From the NCBI RefSeq assembly GCF_042653545.1, contig NZ_JBHSIS010000022.1, forward strand, positions 434,001 to 498,000: a DNA stretch of 64,000 bases, given 5' to 3'. The position numbers were made by a program, and so were the translations under genes. Shown here piece after piece: positions 1 to 7,447 of this stretch. Origin of the DNA: Actinophytocola glycyrrhizae. GTDB taxonomy: Bacteria; Actinomycetota; Actinomycetes; Mycobacteriales; Pseudonocardiaceae. The notes beneath the pieces were generated by a model that saw only the letters and a list, made by a program, of their open reading frames with translations, ran no database searches and was not told the origin of the DNA. The stretch's first letter is position 1. Each line of letters begins with the position of its first letter.

Positions 1-39
1 ATTCACGGCGCCCAGCGCCCTGAATGGCCCATTCACGAC
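1..39. repeat. 23-nt stem-loop repeat pair (partial)
   Basis: The end of one unit (ATTCACGGC, 1-9), the 7-nt linker GCCCAGC, and a second unit at 17-39 with stem GCCCTGAA opposite TTCACGAC. It belongs to the same family as the repeats at 14397, 25272, 26482, 36980 and 58118: about 23 nt each, loop close to TGGCCCA or AGGCGCG, repeated at a 30-nt period. Confidence 0.7.
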
Positions 40-220
40 ACCGCCGGTGTCCCAAATGTTCCGTTGATCAAGGACCGGCGCCGCTACGCGGGCCGCGCCG
101 CCCGCGGGGCGAAAGCCCCGCAGCCCGCGTAGCGGGCGAAGCCCCCGCGCAGCGGGGCGCCCTGAAAGGGCAAACCACCCCGCACCCAACGCACCGCAAG
201 CGAACGGAACCACCCAGAAG

Positions 221-397
221 GTTCGGTGGTGGCGGCGGGCAATCCAGTGGCAGGGCGCCAGCCCTGCCCGCAAGGGCCCCTGCGGGGCGGCGGAGGCTCG
301 CGTGTCAAGGGTGGCGAAGCCATCCGGCGAAGCCGGACGCCGAAGGCGCCCTTGACACGTGAGGGGCCGCCCGTAAAATCCGCCGCCACCACCGAAC
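221..397. repeat. Nested inverted repeat, 18-bp outer and 11-bp inner arms
   Basis: Outer arms 221-238 and 380-397 are perfect 18-bp complements (GTTCGGTGGTGGCGGCGG). An inner pair at 301-311 and 349-359 (CGTGTCAAGGG / CCCTTGACACG) is also perfect. Its core resembles the inner arms of the nested repeat at 36735-36865. There is no coding potential inside. Confidence 0.75.
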
Positions 398-692
398 ACC
401 AACACTCGGGAAACACCCCGAAGCCCAGGTGGGACAACAGCACCAAGAACCCCGCGGCAACCACCCAGAACCAACGGACAGCCCAACGAGAAAGCACCGA
501 CAACCCCGGTCAGGCAGCCATCGCTCGTCCCACGACGTGGACGCACCCTCGCGCGCCGAGCAGCGACAAGCCCACATCCTGGGACAAGACCCGGACACAC
601 CCCCCGAATCGACCCGAACGAGTGATTGACGCTGTCGGCTGGCTCACCAGGTGGAGAAACGATTCAGCGAACCTCCTAGACTGCGCTCGGTT

Positions 693-710
693 GGTTACAG
701 CGCTGTAACC
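693..710. promoter_or_regulatory. Perfect 18-bp palindrome upstream of serA
   Basis: GGTTACAGCGCTGTAACC is fully self-complementary and ends 37 nt before the serA start codon, about 10 nt downstream of a possible TAGACT -10 hexamer. Its size and perfection suggest an operator for a dimeric repressor rather than a terminator, since no T-tract follows. The regulator is unknown. Confidence 0.45.
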
Positions 711-747
711 GCGCCCCCAGCAACCGCGCAATCCTGGAGCCCGTGTC

Positions 748-2346
748 GTGACCCAGCAGCCTCGCCCCGTTGTCCTCATCGCCGAGAAGCTGGCGCCCTC
801 GGTACTCGACGTGTTCGGAGACGAGGTCGAAGTCCGACACGTCGACGGCACCGACCGTCCGGCCCTCCTCGAAGCCGTCGCGCAGGCGGACGCGCTTCTG
901 GTCCGGTCCGCCACCAAGGTGGACGCCGAGGTGTTCGCCGCCACCACCAGGCTGAAGGTCGTCGCCCGCGCCGGTGTCGGTCTCGACAACGTCGAGGTCC
1001 CGGCCGCGACCACCCGCGGTGTCCTCGTCGTCAACGCGCCGACCTCGAACATCGTCTCCGCCGCGGAGCACGCGGTCGCGCTCCTTTTGGCCACGGCCCG
1101 CCAGATCCCGGCCGCGCACGCCACCTTGCAGGACCACGAGTGGAAGCGCAGCAAGTTCTCCGGTGTCGAGGTCAACGGCAAGACCGTCGGGGTCGTCGGC
1201 CTCGGCAAGATCGGGCAGTTGTTCGCGCAGCGGATCGCCGCGTTCGGCACCGAGCTGATCGCCTACGACCCGTACGCGTCCGCCGCCCGTGCCGCGCAGC
1301 TGGGGGTCGAGCTGGTCACGCTCGACGAGCTGCTCGCCCGCGCCGACTTCATCTCCATCCACCTGCCGAAGACCCCCGAGACCAAGGGCCTGATCGGCGC
1401 CGACCAGCTCGCGAAGGTCAAGCCGGGCGTGATCATCGTCAACGCCGCCCGCGGTGGGCTGATCGACGAGCAGGCGCTCGCCGACGCCGCACGCGAAGGC
1501 CGCATCGGCGGTGCCGGTGTCGACGTGTTCTCCACCGAGCCCACCACCGAGAGCCCGCTGTTCGGTCTGCCGAACGTCGTGGTCACGCCGCACCTGGGCG
1601 CGTCGACCGGGGAGGCGCAGGACCGCGCGGGCACGGACGTCGCCCGTTCCGTCCTGCTCGCGCTGCGCGGCGACTTCGTGCCCGACGCGGTGAACGTCGC
1701 GTCCGGTGGCGCGGTCGGCGAGGAGGTGCGGCCGTACCTGCCCCTCACCCAGAAGCTCGGGCTCGTGCTGTCGGCGTTCTCGTCCACCCCGCCGTCGTCG
1801 GTGGCGATCGAGGTCCGCGGCGAGCTGTCGAACGAGGACGTCTCGGTGCTGTCGCTCGCCGCGCTGCGCGGGGTGTTCTCCGGTGTCGTCGAGGACCAGG
1901 TCACGTTCGTCAACGCGACCCGGATCGCGGAGGAGCTGGGTGTCGCCGTCACGCTGGACAAGGTGGCGGAGAGCCCCAACCACCGCAGCCTGGTCACGCT
2001 GCGCGCCGTCTACCCGGACGGCGACACGCTCACCGTCAGCGGCACCGTCAGCGGCATCGCGCAGATCGAGAAGGTCGTCGAGGTGCACGGCCGCTCGTTC
2101 GACCTGCGTGCCGAGGGCGTGAACCTGCTGCTGGAGTACGAGGACCGGCCCGGTGTCATGGGTGTCGTCGGCACGCTGCTCGGCAAGGTCGGGATCAACA
2201 TCGAGGCCGCACAGATCAGCCAGACGAGTGGTGGCGAGGACGCGGTCATGATCCTGCGTGTCGACCGCCCCGTCGACCCCTCTGTGCTGGAGTCCATCGG
2301 TGCGACGGCACGCGCCACGATCATCCGCATGGTGGATTTCGGCTGA
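748..2346 (+). CDS. serA: D-3-phosphoglycerate dehydrogenase
   Basis: Oxidises 3-phosphoglycerate to 3-phosphohydroxypyruvate with NAD, the first committed step of serine synthesis, in the cytosol. The 532-aa product has the long actinobacterial SerA layout: an N-terminal catalytic domain, a Rossmann NAD-binding core with GVVGLGKIGQLFAQRI (about residues 149-164), the PHLG active-site segment near residue 278, an intervening (ASB) domain, and a C-terminal ACT domain (EYEDRPGVMGVVGTLLGK, about 465-482) that binds serine for feedback control. The GTG start is preceded by GGAG at 735-738. leuB follows 108 bp downstream on the same strand. A perfect palindrome lies in its upstream region. Confidence 0.96.
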   Translation: MTQQPRPVVLIAEKLAPSVLDVFGDEVEVRHVDGTDRPALLEAVAQADALLVRSATKVDAEVFAATTRLKVVARAGVGLDNVEVPAATTRGVLVVNAPTSNIVSAAEHAVALLLATARQIPAAHATLQDHEWKRSKFSGVEVNGKTVGVVGLGKIGQLFAQRIAAFGTELIAYDPYASAARAAQLGVELVTLDELLARADFISIHLPKTPETKGLIGADQLAKVKPGVIIVNAARGGLIDEQALADAAREGRIGGAGVDVFSTEPTTESPLFGLPNVVVTPHLGASTGEAQDRAGTDVARSVLLALRGDFVPDAVNVASGGAVGEEVRPYLPLTQKLGLVLSAFSSTPPSSVAIEVRGELSNEDVSVLSLAALRGVFSGVVEDQVTFVNATRIAEELGVAVTLDKVAESPNHRSLVTLRAVYPDGDTLTVSGTVSGIAQIEKVVEVHGRSFDLRAEGVNLLLEYEDRPGVMGVVGTLLGKVGINIEAAQISQTSGGEDAVMILRVDRPVDPSVLESIGATARATIIRMVDFG

Positions 2347-2454
2347 TGTCCACCGGCGCGACACCACCCGGTCGGGTGGCCAGCACCGGTGATCCGACGT
2401 CTTCCCGGTAACCTTCACGAATCTGTCAGAAGCCCGATACTCCGGGAGGTGTGC

Positions 2455-3504
2455 ATGCGGCTCGCGGTGATCCCAGGCGACGGGATCGGGCCGGAAGTGA
2501 TCGCCGAGGCGCTCAAGGTGCTCAACGAGGTGGTGCCGGACGTCGAGGTCACCAAGTACGACCTTGGTGCGACCCGGTGGCACTCGACCGGCGAGCTGCT
2601 TCCGGAGTCGGTGCTGGGCGAGCTGCGCCAGCACGACGCGATCCTTCTCGGCGCGGTAGGTGACCCGTCGGTGCCGAGCGGCATCCTCGAGCGGGGACTG
2701 CTGCTGCGCCTGCGGTTCGAGCTCGACCACCACGTGAACCTGCGTCCGGCGCGGCTTTACCCGGGTGTGCAGAGCCCGCTCGCCAATCCGGGTGAGATCG
2801 ACATGATCGTGATCCGGGAGGGCACGGAGGGTCTGTACGCGGGCAACGGTGGCCTGCTGCGCAAGGACACCCCGCACGAGATCGCCACCGAGGTCAGCGT
2901 CAACACCTCGTACGGCGTCGAGCGGGTGGTGCGGGACGCGTTCGCGCGTGCCGTCGCCCGGCCACGCAAGCACCTCACGCTGGTGCACAAGACGAACGTG
3001 CTGACCCACGCCGGTTCGCTGTGGTCGCGGGTGGTCGAGGAGGTGTCGCTCCAGCACCCCGACGTGACGGTGAACTACCAGCACGTCGACGCGGCGACCA
3101 TCCACATGGTGACCGACCCCGGCCGCTTCGACGTGATCGTCACCGACAACCTGTTCGGCGACATCCTCACCGACCTGGTGGCGGCGGTGACCGGCGGCAT
3201 CGGCCTCGCCGCGAGCGGCAACATCGACATCACCAGGCGCAACCCGTCGATGTTCGAGCCGGTGCACGGCAGCGCCCCGGACATCGCGGGCCAGGGCATC
3301 GCCGACCCGACGGCCGCCGTGCTGTCGGTGGCGTTGCTGCTCGACCACCTCGGCGAACACGAGGCGGCACGGCGGATCGAGGCGTCGGTGGCGTTCGACC
3401 TCGCGACCCGCGACCACCCGTCCCCTGGCAACACGTTCGCGATCGGCGACCGCCTCGCGGCCCTGGTCTCGTCGAACAACCCGACGACGAACGTCGAACT
3501 GTAG
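2455..3504 (+). CDS. leuB: 3-isopropylmalate dehydrogenase
   Basis: NAD-dependent oxidative decarboxylation of 3-isopropylmalate, the third step of leucine synthesis. The 349-aa protein opens with MRLAVIPGDGIGPEVIAEAL and carries the isocitrate/isopropylmalate dehydrogenase signature NLFGDILTDLVAAVTGGIG around residues 224-242. The ATG at 2455 is chosen because GGAGG (2445-2449) sits just upstream and family homology begins exactly there; an in-frame ATG at 2389 would add 22 unrelated residues. The gene lies between serA and cimA, so three amino-acid biosynthetic genes run in one direction. A strong 22-bp hairpin follows its stop codon. Confidence 0.95.
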   Translation: MRLAVIPGDGIGPEVIAEALKVLNEVVPDVEVTKYDLGATRWHSTGELLPESVLGELRQHDAILLGAVGDPSVPSGILERGLLLRLRFELDHHVNLRPARLYPGVQSPLANPGEIDMIVIREGTEGLYAGNGGLLRKDTPHEIATEVSVNTSYGVERVVRDAFARAVARPRKHLTLVHKTNVLTHAGSLWSRVVEEVSLQHPDVTVNYQHVDAATIHMVTDPGRFDVIVTDNLFGDILTDLVAAVTGGIGLAASGNIDITRRNPSMFEPVHGSAPDIAGQGIADPTAAVLSVALLLDHLGEHEAARRIEASVAFDLATRDHPSPGNTFAIGDRLAALVSSNNPTTNVEL

Positions 3505-3510
3505 ATCTCA

Positions 3511-3558
3511 CACGCGAAACGGGCGCCCCGGCTTCGGCCGGGGCGCCCGTTTCGCGTG
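3511..3558. terminator. 22-bp perfect hairpin after leuB
   Basis: Arms 3511-3532 and 3537-3558 are perfectly complementary around a TTCG tetraloop, 6 nt after the leuB stop. No T-run follows, which is usual for actinobacterial terminators. It should separate leuB transcription from the cimA unit. Confidence 0.8.
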
Positions 3559-3634
3559 GGCCTCCGGCCCCCGGTCACCAGCCTCTCATGGCTCACCGAC
3601 AGTTCCGGCGGCCCGAACCGGCCTCCGGCGGCGG

Positions 3635-3662
3635 TTGTCCACAGCCGTTCCGGCTGTCCACA
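3635..3662 (+). other. Two DnaA-box-like 9-mers
   Basis: TTGTCCACA at 3635-3643 matches the actinobacterial DnaA box exactly, and CTGTCCACA at 3654-3662 has one difference. Both read on the + strand, 19 bp apart, within a near-symmetrical context. They lie between leuB and cimA. No dnaA, dnaN or AT-rich region is nearby, so this is not an origin. Confidence 0.35.
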
Positions 3663-3816
3663 ACCACCCGCCGACGACGCCGTCGCTTCGGTGGCGATCA
3701 CGGCCGGTTCGAAATGCCTGCTGGGATCCCGCGTCCGGGGCACAGTCACGACGAAGCGGCCGCCGGTGGCGGAGTGCGTGCCGTGATCCCGGGATGTGGG
3801 AGAACGTGCTCATAAG

Positions 3817-3849
3817 TTGGTAGCCGCGCGGGGCATGTGATTACATGCC
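3817..3849 (+). promoter_or_regulatory. Predicted promoter of the cimA leader, with embedded palindrome
   Basis: TTGGTA (3817-3822) and TTACAT (3841-3846) are separated by 18 nt. The -10 ends 6 nt before the leader-peptide ATG at 3853, which fits a leaderless transcript, common in actinobacteria. An inverted repeat GGCATGT-GATT-ACATGCC (3832-3849) overlaps the -10 and may bind a repressor. The boxes are assigned by eye. Confidence 0.45.
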
Positions 3850-3852
3850 AGC

Positions 3853-3897
3853 ATGACCACTCACGCCGTGATCATTATCGCCGAGCGCGCCGGGTAG
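3853..3897 (+). CDS. Isoleucine-rich leader peptide of cimA
   Basis: A 14-codon frame encodes MTTHAVIIIAERAG. A valine codon and three consecutive isoleucine codons (GTG ATC ATT ATC) stand in the middle, as in ribosome-mediated attenuators of branched-chain amino-acid operons. It begins a few bases after a plausible -10 box, so it is probably translated from a leaderless mRNA. It ends 26 nt before a terminator hairpin and about 80 nt before cimA, which makes a precursor of isoleucine. This coherence is the main support; translation is not proven. The segment 3884-3889 (within the E-R-A codons) can pair with 3915-3920, a candidate pause or competing helix. Confidence 0.75.
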   Translation: MTTHAVIIIAERAG

Positions 3898-3922
3898 CCG
3901 ATCCACGCACCCGACGCGCTGA

Positions 3923-3950
3923 CCTCTCGCATCCTGCGGGAGGTTTTTTT
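3923..3950 (+). terminator. Attenuator (Rho-independent terminator) before cimA
   Basis: A 9-bp stem (3923-3931 with 3935-3943, one G-U pair) has a 3-nt loop TCC and is followed directly by seven T (3944-3950). A true T-tract terminator in the 5' leader, just after an Ile-rich peptide, indicates transcription attenuation by isoleucyl-tRNA supply. Confidence 0.8.
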
Positions 3951-3977
3951 GTTGCCACACAACGAAAGGCACCCGTC

Positions 3978-5615
3978 GTGAACCGCACGACCCCGGCCGG
4001 GACCCCGCTCGGCGACTCGTTCCACGTGTTCGACACGACTCTGCGGGACGGTGCCCAGCGCGAGGGCGTCACCTACTCCGTCGCCGACAAGCTCGCGGTG
4101 GCCCGGTTGCTGGACGAGGTAGGGGTCGGGTTCATCGAGGGTGGCTGGCCGGGCGCGATGCCGAAGGACACCGAGTTCTTCGCGCGGGCCCGTGCGGAGA
4201 ACTTCAAGCACGCCGCGCTGGTCGCGTTCGGGGCCACCCGCCGCGCCGGCACCACCGCCGACCAGGACCCGCAGGTGCGGGCGTTGCTCGACTCGGGGGC
4301 ACCGGTCGTCACGCTGGTCGCCAAGTCGGACCGGCGGCACATCGAGCGGGCCCTGCGCACCGACGTCACCGAGGCGTGCGCGATGGTGCGGGACACCGTG
4401 GCGTTCCTCAGGCAGGAAGGGCGGCGGGTCTTCCTCGACGCCGAGCACTTCTTCGACGGTTACGCCTTCGACCCCGACACCGCCCTCCGCGTGCTCACCG
4501 CCGCGGTCGAGGCCGGGGCGGACGTCGCCGTCCTCTGCGACACCAACGGCGGCCAGCTCCCGCTGAAACTCGCCGACACGGTCGGTGAGGTCATCGCCCG
4601 CACCGGTTTCCGGGTCGGCATCCACTGCCAGGACGACACGGGCTGCGCGGTCGCCAACAGTGTGGCCGCGGTACAGGCGGGCGCGACGCACGTCCAGTGC
4701 ACCGCCAACGGTTACGGCGAGCGGGCGGGCAACGCCGACCTGTTCGCCGTGGTCGGCAACCTCGTCACGAAGCTCGGTATGCCGGTGATCCCGGCTGCCT
4801 CAGTGCCCGAGCTGTCGCGGGTCTCGCACGCGCTTGCCGAGATCGCGAACATCGCACCCGACACCCACCAGGCCTACGTCGGGTCGTCGGCCTTCGCTCA
4901 CAAGGCGGGGCTGCACGCGAGCGCGATCAAGGTGGATCCGTTGTTGTACAACCACATCGATCCAGCTGTCGTCGGCAACGACATGCGGGTGCTGGTGACC
5001 GAGATGGCCGGCCGGGCCAGCCTCGAGTTGAAAGGCAGAGAACTCGGGGTCGACCTGGCCGGCCAGCCGGCCGCGCTCACCTCCTCGGTGCGCAAGGTGA
5101 AGGAGCTCGAGGCGCGCGGCTGGTCGTTCGAGGCGGCCGACGCGTCACTGGAACTGTTGCTGCGCAACGAAGTGGCGGCCGCCGAGGACGCCACTGTCGA
5201 CGCGCCGCCGTTCCGGCTGGAGTCCTACCGGGTGATCCTCGACCACGGCATGGACGGCGAGATCGTGTCCGAGGCAACGGTCAAGGTGCACGTCGCGGAC
5301 CAGCGCGTCATCGCGACCGCGGAAGGGAACGGGCCGGTGCACGCGCTGGACGCCGCGCTGCGCGAGGCGTTGCTGCCGCACCTGCCGTGGCTGTCGGAGG
5401 TCCGGTTGTCGGACTACAAGGTCCGCATCCTGCCCGGCACCGCGGGCACCGACGCGGTCACCCGCGTCCTGGTCGAGTCGAGCGACCACGAACGCGAGTG
5501 GACCACGGTCGGGGTGCACGGCAACATCGTCGAGGCGAGCTGGCTCGCGCTCTGCGACGCCTTGGTGCACAAGGCGATGCGGGTCGGTCAGCCGGTGAGC
5601 AGCCTCAGCCCGTAG
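3978..5615 (+). CDS. cimA: (R)-citramalate synthase / 2-isopropylmalate synthase family
   Basis: Condenses acetyl-CoA with pyruvate to citramalate, a threonine-independent entry to isoleucine. The 545-aa protein has the DRE-TIM motif FDTTLRDGAQREG near residue 16, the metal and active-site stretch HCQDDTGCAVANS (about 216), the TANGYGERAGNADL loop (about 242), HKAGLHASAI (about 306) and a C-terminal LeuA-type allosteric dimer domain. The EGGWPGAMPKDTEFF segment is typical of the CimA subfamily rather than LeuA. The GTG at 3978 is chosen from GAAAGG at 3964-3969; a longer frame would run through the attenuator. Regulation by the upstream Ile leader supports the isoleucine role. The end overlaps the convergent next gene by 28 bp. 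Confidence 0.88.
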   Translation: MNRTTPAGTPLGDSFHVFDTTLRDGAQREGVTYSVADKLAVARLLDEVGVGFIEGGWPGAMPKDTEFFARARAENFKHAALVAFGATRRAGTTADQDPQVRALLDSGAPVVTLVAKSDRRHIERALRTDVTEACAMVRDTVAFLRQEGRRVFLDAEHFFDGYAFDPDTALRVLTAAVEAGADVAVLCDTNGGQLPLKLADTVGEVIARTGFRVGIHCQDDTGCAVANSVAAVQAGATHVQCTANGYGERAGNADLFAVVGNLVTKLGMPVIPAASVPELSRVSHALAEIANIAPDTHQAYVGSSAFAHKAGLHASAIKVDPLLYNHIDPAVVGNDMRVLVTEMAGRASLELKGRELGVDLAGQPAALTSSVRKVKELEARGWSFEAADASLELLLRNEVAAAEDATVDAPPFRLESYRVILDHGMDGEIVSEATVKVHVADQRVIATAEGNGPVHALDAALREALLPHLPWLSEVRLSDYKVRILPGTAGTDAVTRVLVESSDHEREWTTVGVHGNIVEASWLALCDALVHKAMRVGQPVSSLSP

Positions 5616-6241
5616 GCGGCCAGGATCCGGTTGACGGGGAAGAAGTAGCTGCTGCCCCCCGTCGTGCAGATGCCGGAGCCCCCGAACGGCACGCCCTGGG
5701 CCTGGTCGCCGGTCACGAAGGCGATGCTGCGCGGCTGCGGGCAGATGTTGGTCCTGGTCAGACCGGTGATCGTGCCTCCTGGGTAGTTGATCGTCACGTT
5801 CTTGGCGGTCACCGTGCCGCAGGTGATGCCCGCGGTGTTGCTCAGCAGGCACACGCGCCCGCCGATCGGCGTCTCCCTCGACCCGGCGATCGGGTGCCTG
5901 CCGCCTGCGTTGATCCAGCCGACCACGTCCCACGCCGCGGTGTTGGTGACCGCAACGACCACGTACCCGCCGTTGGCGTTGCCGACGACCGGGCCGACGA
6001 GCACGTTGTTGCCGCTGTACAACTGCGTCGAGAACCCGGTGCCGCAGCCAGGGCCCGCGATGAGGTACTCGCGGCTGCTGTCGGCAGCGGCGAACGCGAC
6101 CGTGCACCGCGTCCCGGCGCTGCCGAACGGGTTGAACAGGACGCTGCCGCCGCCGATCGGGACCGGCACGGCGGATGCCGTGCCGGGCAGACCTAACAGG
6201 CACGCGAACAGCACGGTGAGGATGGCGATGAGTCGCCGCAT
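5588..6241 (-). CDS. Secreted streptogrisin-like pseudo-protease (S1 fold, triad lost)
   Basis: A 217-aa exported protein with a signal peptide (MRRLIAILTVLFACLLGLPG, cleavage near TASA-V). The mature part follows bacterial chymotrypsin-like S1 proteases: CTVAF near its start, GTVTAKNVTINYPGG, RTNICPQP, and the C-terminal GGSSYFFPVNRILAAYGLRL. The His segment (normally TAGHC) reads IAGPGCG, the Asp region lacks an Asp, and the Ser segment (normally GDSGG) reads PRSIAFV. All three catalytic positions appear lost. There is also no propeptide, which autoprocessing streptogrisins need. It is probably a non-enzymatic binding protein. The start is the ATG right before the signal peptide. Fold assignment is by remembered family alignment. 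Confidence 0.65.
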   Translation of the reverse strand: MRRLIAILTVLFACLLGLPGTASAVPVPIGGGSVLFNPFGSAGTRCTVAFAAADSSREYLIAGPGCGTGFSTQLYSGNNVLVGPVVGNANGGYVVVAVTNTAAWDVVGWINAGGRHPIAGSRETPIGGRVCLLSNTAGITCGTVTAKNVTINYPGGTITGLTRTNICPQPRSIAFVTGDQAQGVPFGGSGICTTGGSSYFFPVNRILAAYGLRLLTG

Positions 6242-6344
6242 GGGGTACTCCTTCGTACGCAGGGTGCCTTCGACACAACCAGGCGTCCTGGGCCGATGCC
6301 TATCCGGCAACCGGGCGACATGTCGCGTTTCGTAGGCTGGCGGC

Positions 6345-7115
6345 GTGCGTATTGCTCGAATTGCTCATCCGGGCGGGGTCGCGTTCGTCACCGTCGACGG
6401 GTCCGGGGACGACCTCGTCGCGCGGGAGGTGGCCGACCACCCGTTCGGCACGCCCACCTACACCGGCAAGTCGTGGCCGATGGCCGACGTGCGGGTGCTG
6501 GCGCCGATCCTGCCGTCGAAGGTCGTCTGCATCGGGAAGAACTACGCGGACCACGCCCGCGAGATGGGGGGCGAGCCGCCCGCCGACCCGGTGATGTTCC
6601 TCAAGCCGTCGACGTCGGTGATCGGTCCCGGCGCGGCGATCAAGCTGCCCGCCGACTCGTCCAGAGTGGACTTCGAGGGTGAGCTGGTCGCGGTGATCGG
6701 GCGGCCGTGCCGGGACGTGACCGCCGCGCAGGCCAAGTCGGTGATCCTCGGCTACACGATCGGCAACGACGTCACCGCCCGCGACCACCAGAAGGCCGAC
6801 GTGCAGTGGACGCGCGGCAAGGGCCACGACACGTTCTGCCCGCTCGGCCCGTGGATCGAGACCGAGGTGGACCCGTCCGACCTGGCCATCAGCACCTCGC
6901 TGGACGGTGAGGTCAAGCAGGACGCACGGACCTCGCTGCTGTTGCACGGCGTGCCGGAGCTGGTCGAGTGGGTGTCCCGCGTGATGACCCTGCTGCCCGG
7001 CGACGTGATCATGACCGGCACGCCGGCCGGCGTCGGCCCGATGACCGCGGGCCAGCAGGTGTCGATCACGATCGACAGCCTCGGCACGCTGACCAACCCG
7101 GTCGAGGCCCGCTGA
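6345..7115 (+). CDS. Fumarylacetoacetate hydrolase family protein
   Basis: A 256-aa FAH-fold enzyme. The core is complete: KVVCIGKNYADHAREMGG (about 59-76) opens the catalytic domain, PVMFLKPSTSVIGPG follows, metal-binding acids lie in DFEGELVAVIG (about 108) and the nearby GYTIGNDVTARDHQ, and GDVIMTGTPAGVG (about 221-233) is the family signature. Members cleave or hydrate beta-diketones and 2-oxo acids (acylpyruvases, oxaloacetate decarboxylases, 2-hydroxyhepta-2,4-diene-1,7-dioate isomerases), so the substrate cannot be named. In many actinobacteria this gene precedes gltX, which is not here; a broken GntR gene converges on its end instead. The start is GTG. Confidence 0.85.
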   Translation: MRIARIAHPGGVAFVTVDGSGDDLVAREVADHPFGTPTYTGKSWPMADVRVLAPILPSKVVCIGKNYADHAREMGGEPPADPVMFLKPSTSVIGPGAAIKLPADSSRVDFEGELVAVIGRPCRDVTAAQAKSVILGYTIGNDVTARDHQKADVQWTRGKGHDTFCPLGPWIETEVDPSDLAISTSLDGEVKQDARTSLLLHGVPELVEWVSRVMTLLPGDVIMTGTPAGVGPMTAGQQVSITIDSLGTLTNPVEAR

Positions 7116-7126
7116 CCGGCACGGCA

Positions 7127-7443
7127 TCAGTCCTGGCACGAGGTGGCCAGCAGTGCGTGCATGGCGCGTTCCGCCTCCACCGGGTCGTGGGCGGCCACCG
7201 CGGCCAGTACGACGACCTCGGCCGGACGAACGTGCCGCGTTTCTGCCGCGCGTCGACCATGCCCTTCGCGGTCAGCACCTTCAGCGCCTCGCGGAGCGCG
7301 GTCAGGCTGAGGTCCAGCTCGGTACGCAGGGTGGGCAGGTCGAGGACCGTGCCCTCCGGGTACTCGCCCGACAGGATCCGCCCGGCCAGCGTCTCGACGG
7401 TCTGGCCGTGGACGCCGCGGGGACGGTGCTGGGACCGCGGCAC
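7127..7443 (-). pseudogene. GntR/FadR-type regulator with internal deletion
   Basis: The first ~75 residues are a normal GntR winged helix (TVETLAGRILSGEYPEGTVL, then LSLTALREALKVLTAKGMVD, RQKRGTFVRPR). Right after the wing the reading frame should enter a FadR-C (FCD) domain, but about 120 residues are missing. The sequence jumps to the extreme C-terminus of such a domain, AEVVVLAAVAAHDPVEAERA followed by MHALLATSCQD and stop at 7127-7129, in a different frame. Read in the original frame the protein continues out of frame to 7066 and into the FAH gene. It lies 4 nt behind a lactonase gene, so it was probably a sugar-acid-responsive regulator in one operon. Confidence 0.75.
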
Positions 7444-7447
7444 GCCA

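Larger units (their letters stand above)
1..747. other. Gene-free region upstream of serA
   Basis: No convincing gene is seen here. The open frames lack recognisable domains and are built from Arg/Pro/Gly-rich repeats typical of GC-rich noncoding DNA. The stretch is packed with inverted repeats: 81-93 pairs with 123-135 (13 bp) around an inner 7-bp stem with a GAAA loop (104-121); GCCCT-GAA-AGGGC at 161-173; a nested structure at 221-397. A TAGACT hexamer at 677-682 could be a -10 box for serA, but no good -35 is visible. In many actinobacteria ilvC lies just upstream of serA; it is not in this window. Confidence 0.6.

Noticed and set aside
226..708. Open frame of 160 codons upstream of serA
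   Set aside because: It runs through inverted repeats, has no family similarity and no ribosome-binding site; the Arg/Pro-rich composition is that of noncoding DNA.
676..3417. 913-codon open frame antisense to serA and leuB
   Set aside because: Same antisense artefact of third-position GC; no recognisable domain.
3635..3662. Replication origin suggested by DnaA-box-like sites
   Set aside because: Only two sites, no AT-rich unwinding region and no dnaA/dnaN nearby.
3800..3977. T-box riboswitch upstream of cimA
   Set aside because: No T-box core sequence or specifier loop is visible, whereas an Ile-rich leader peptide and simple terminator explain the region.
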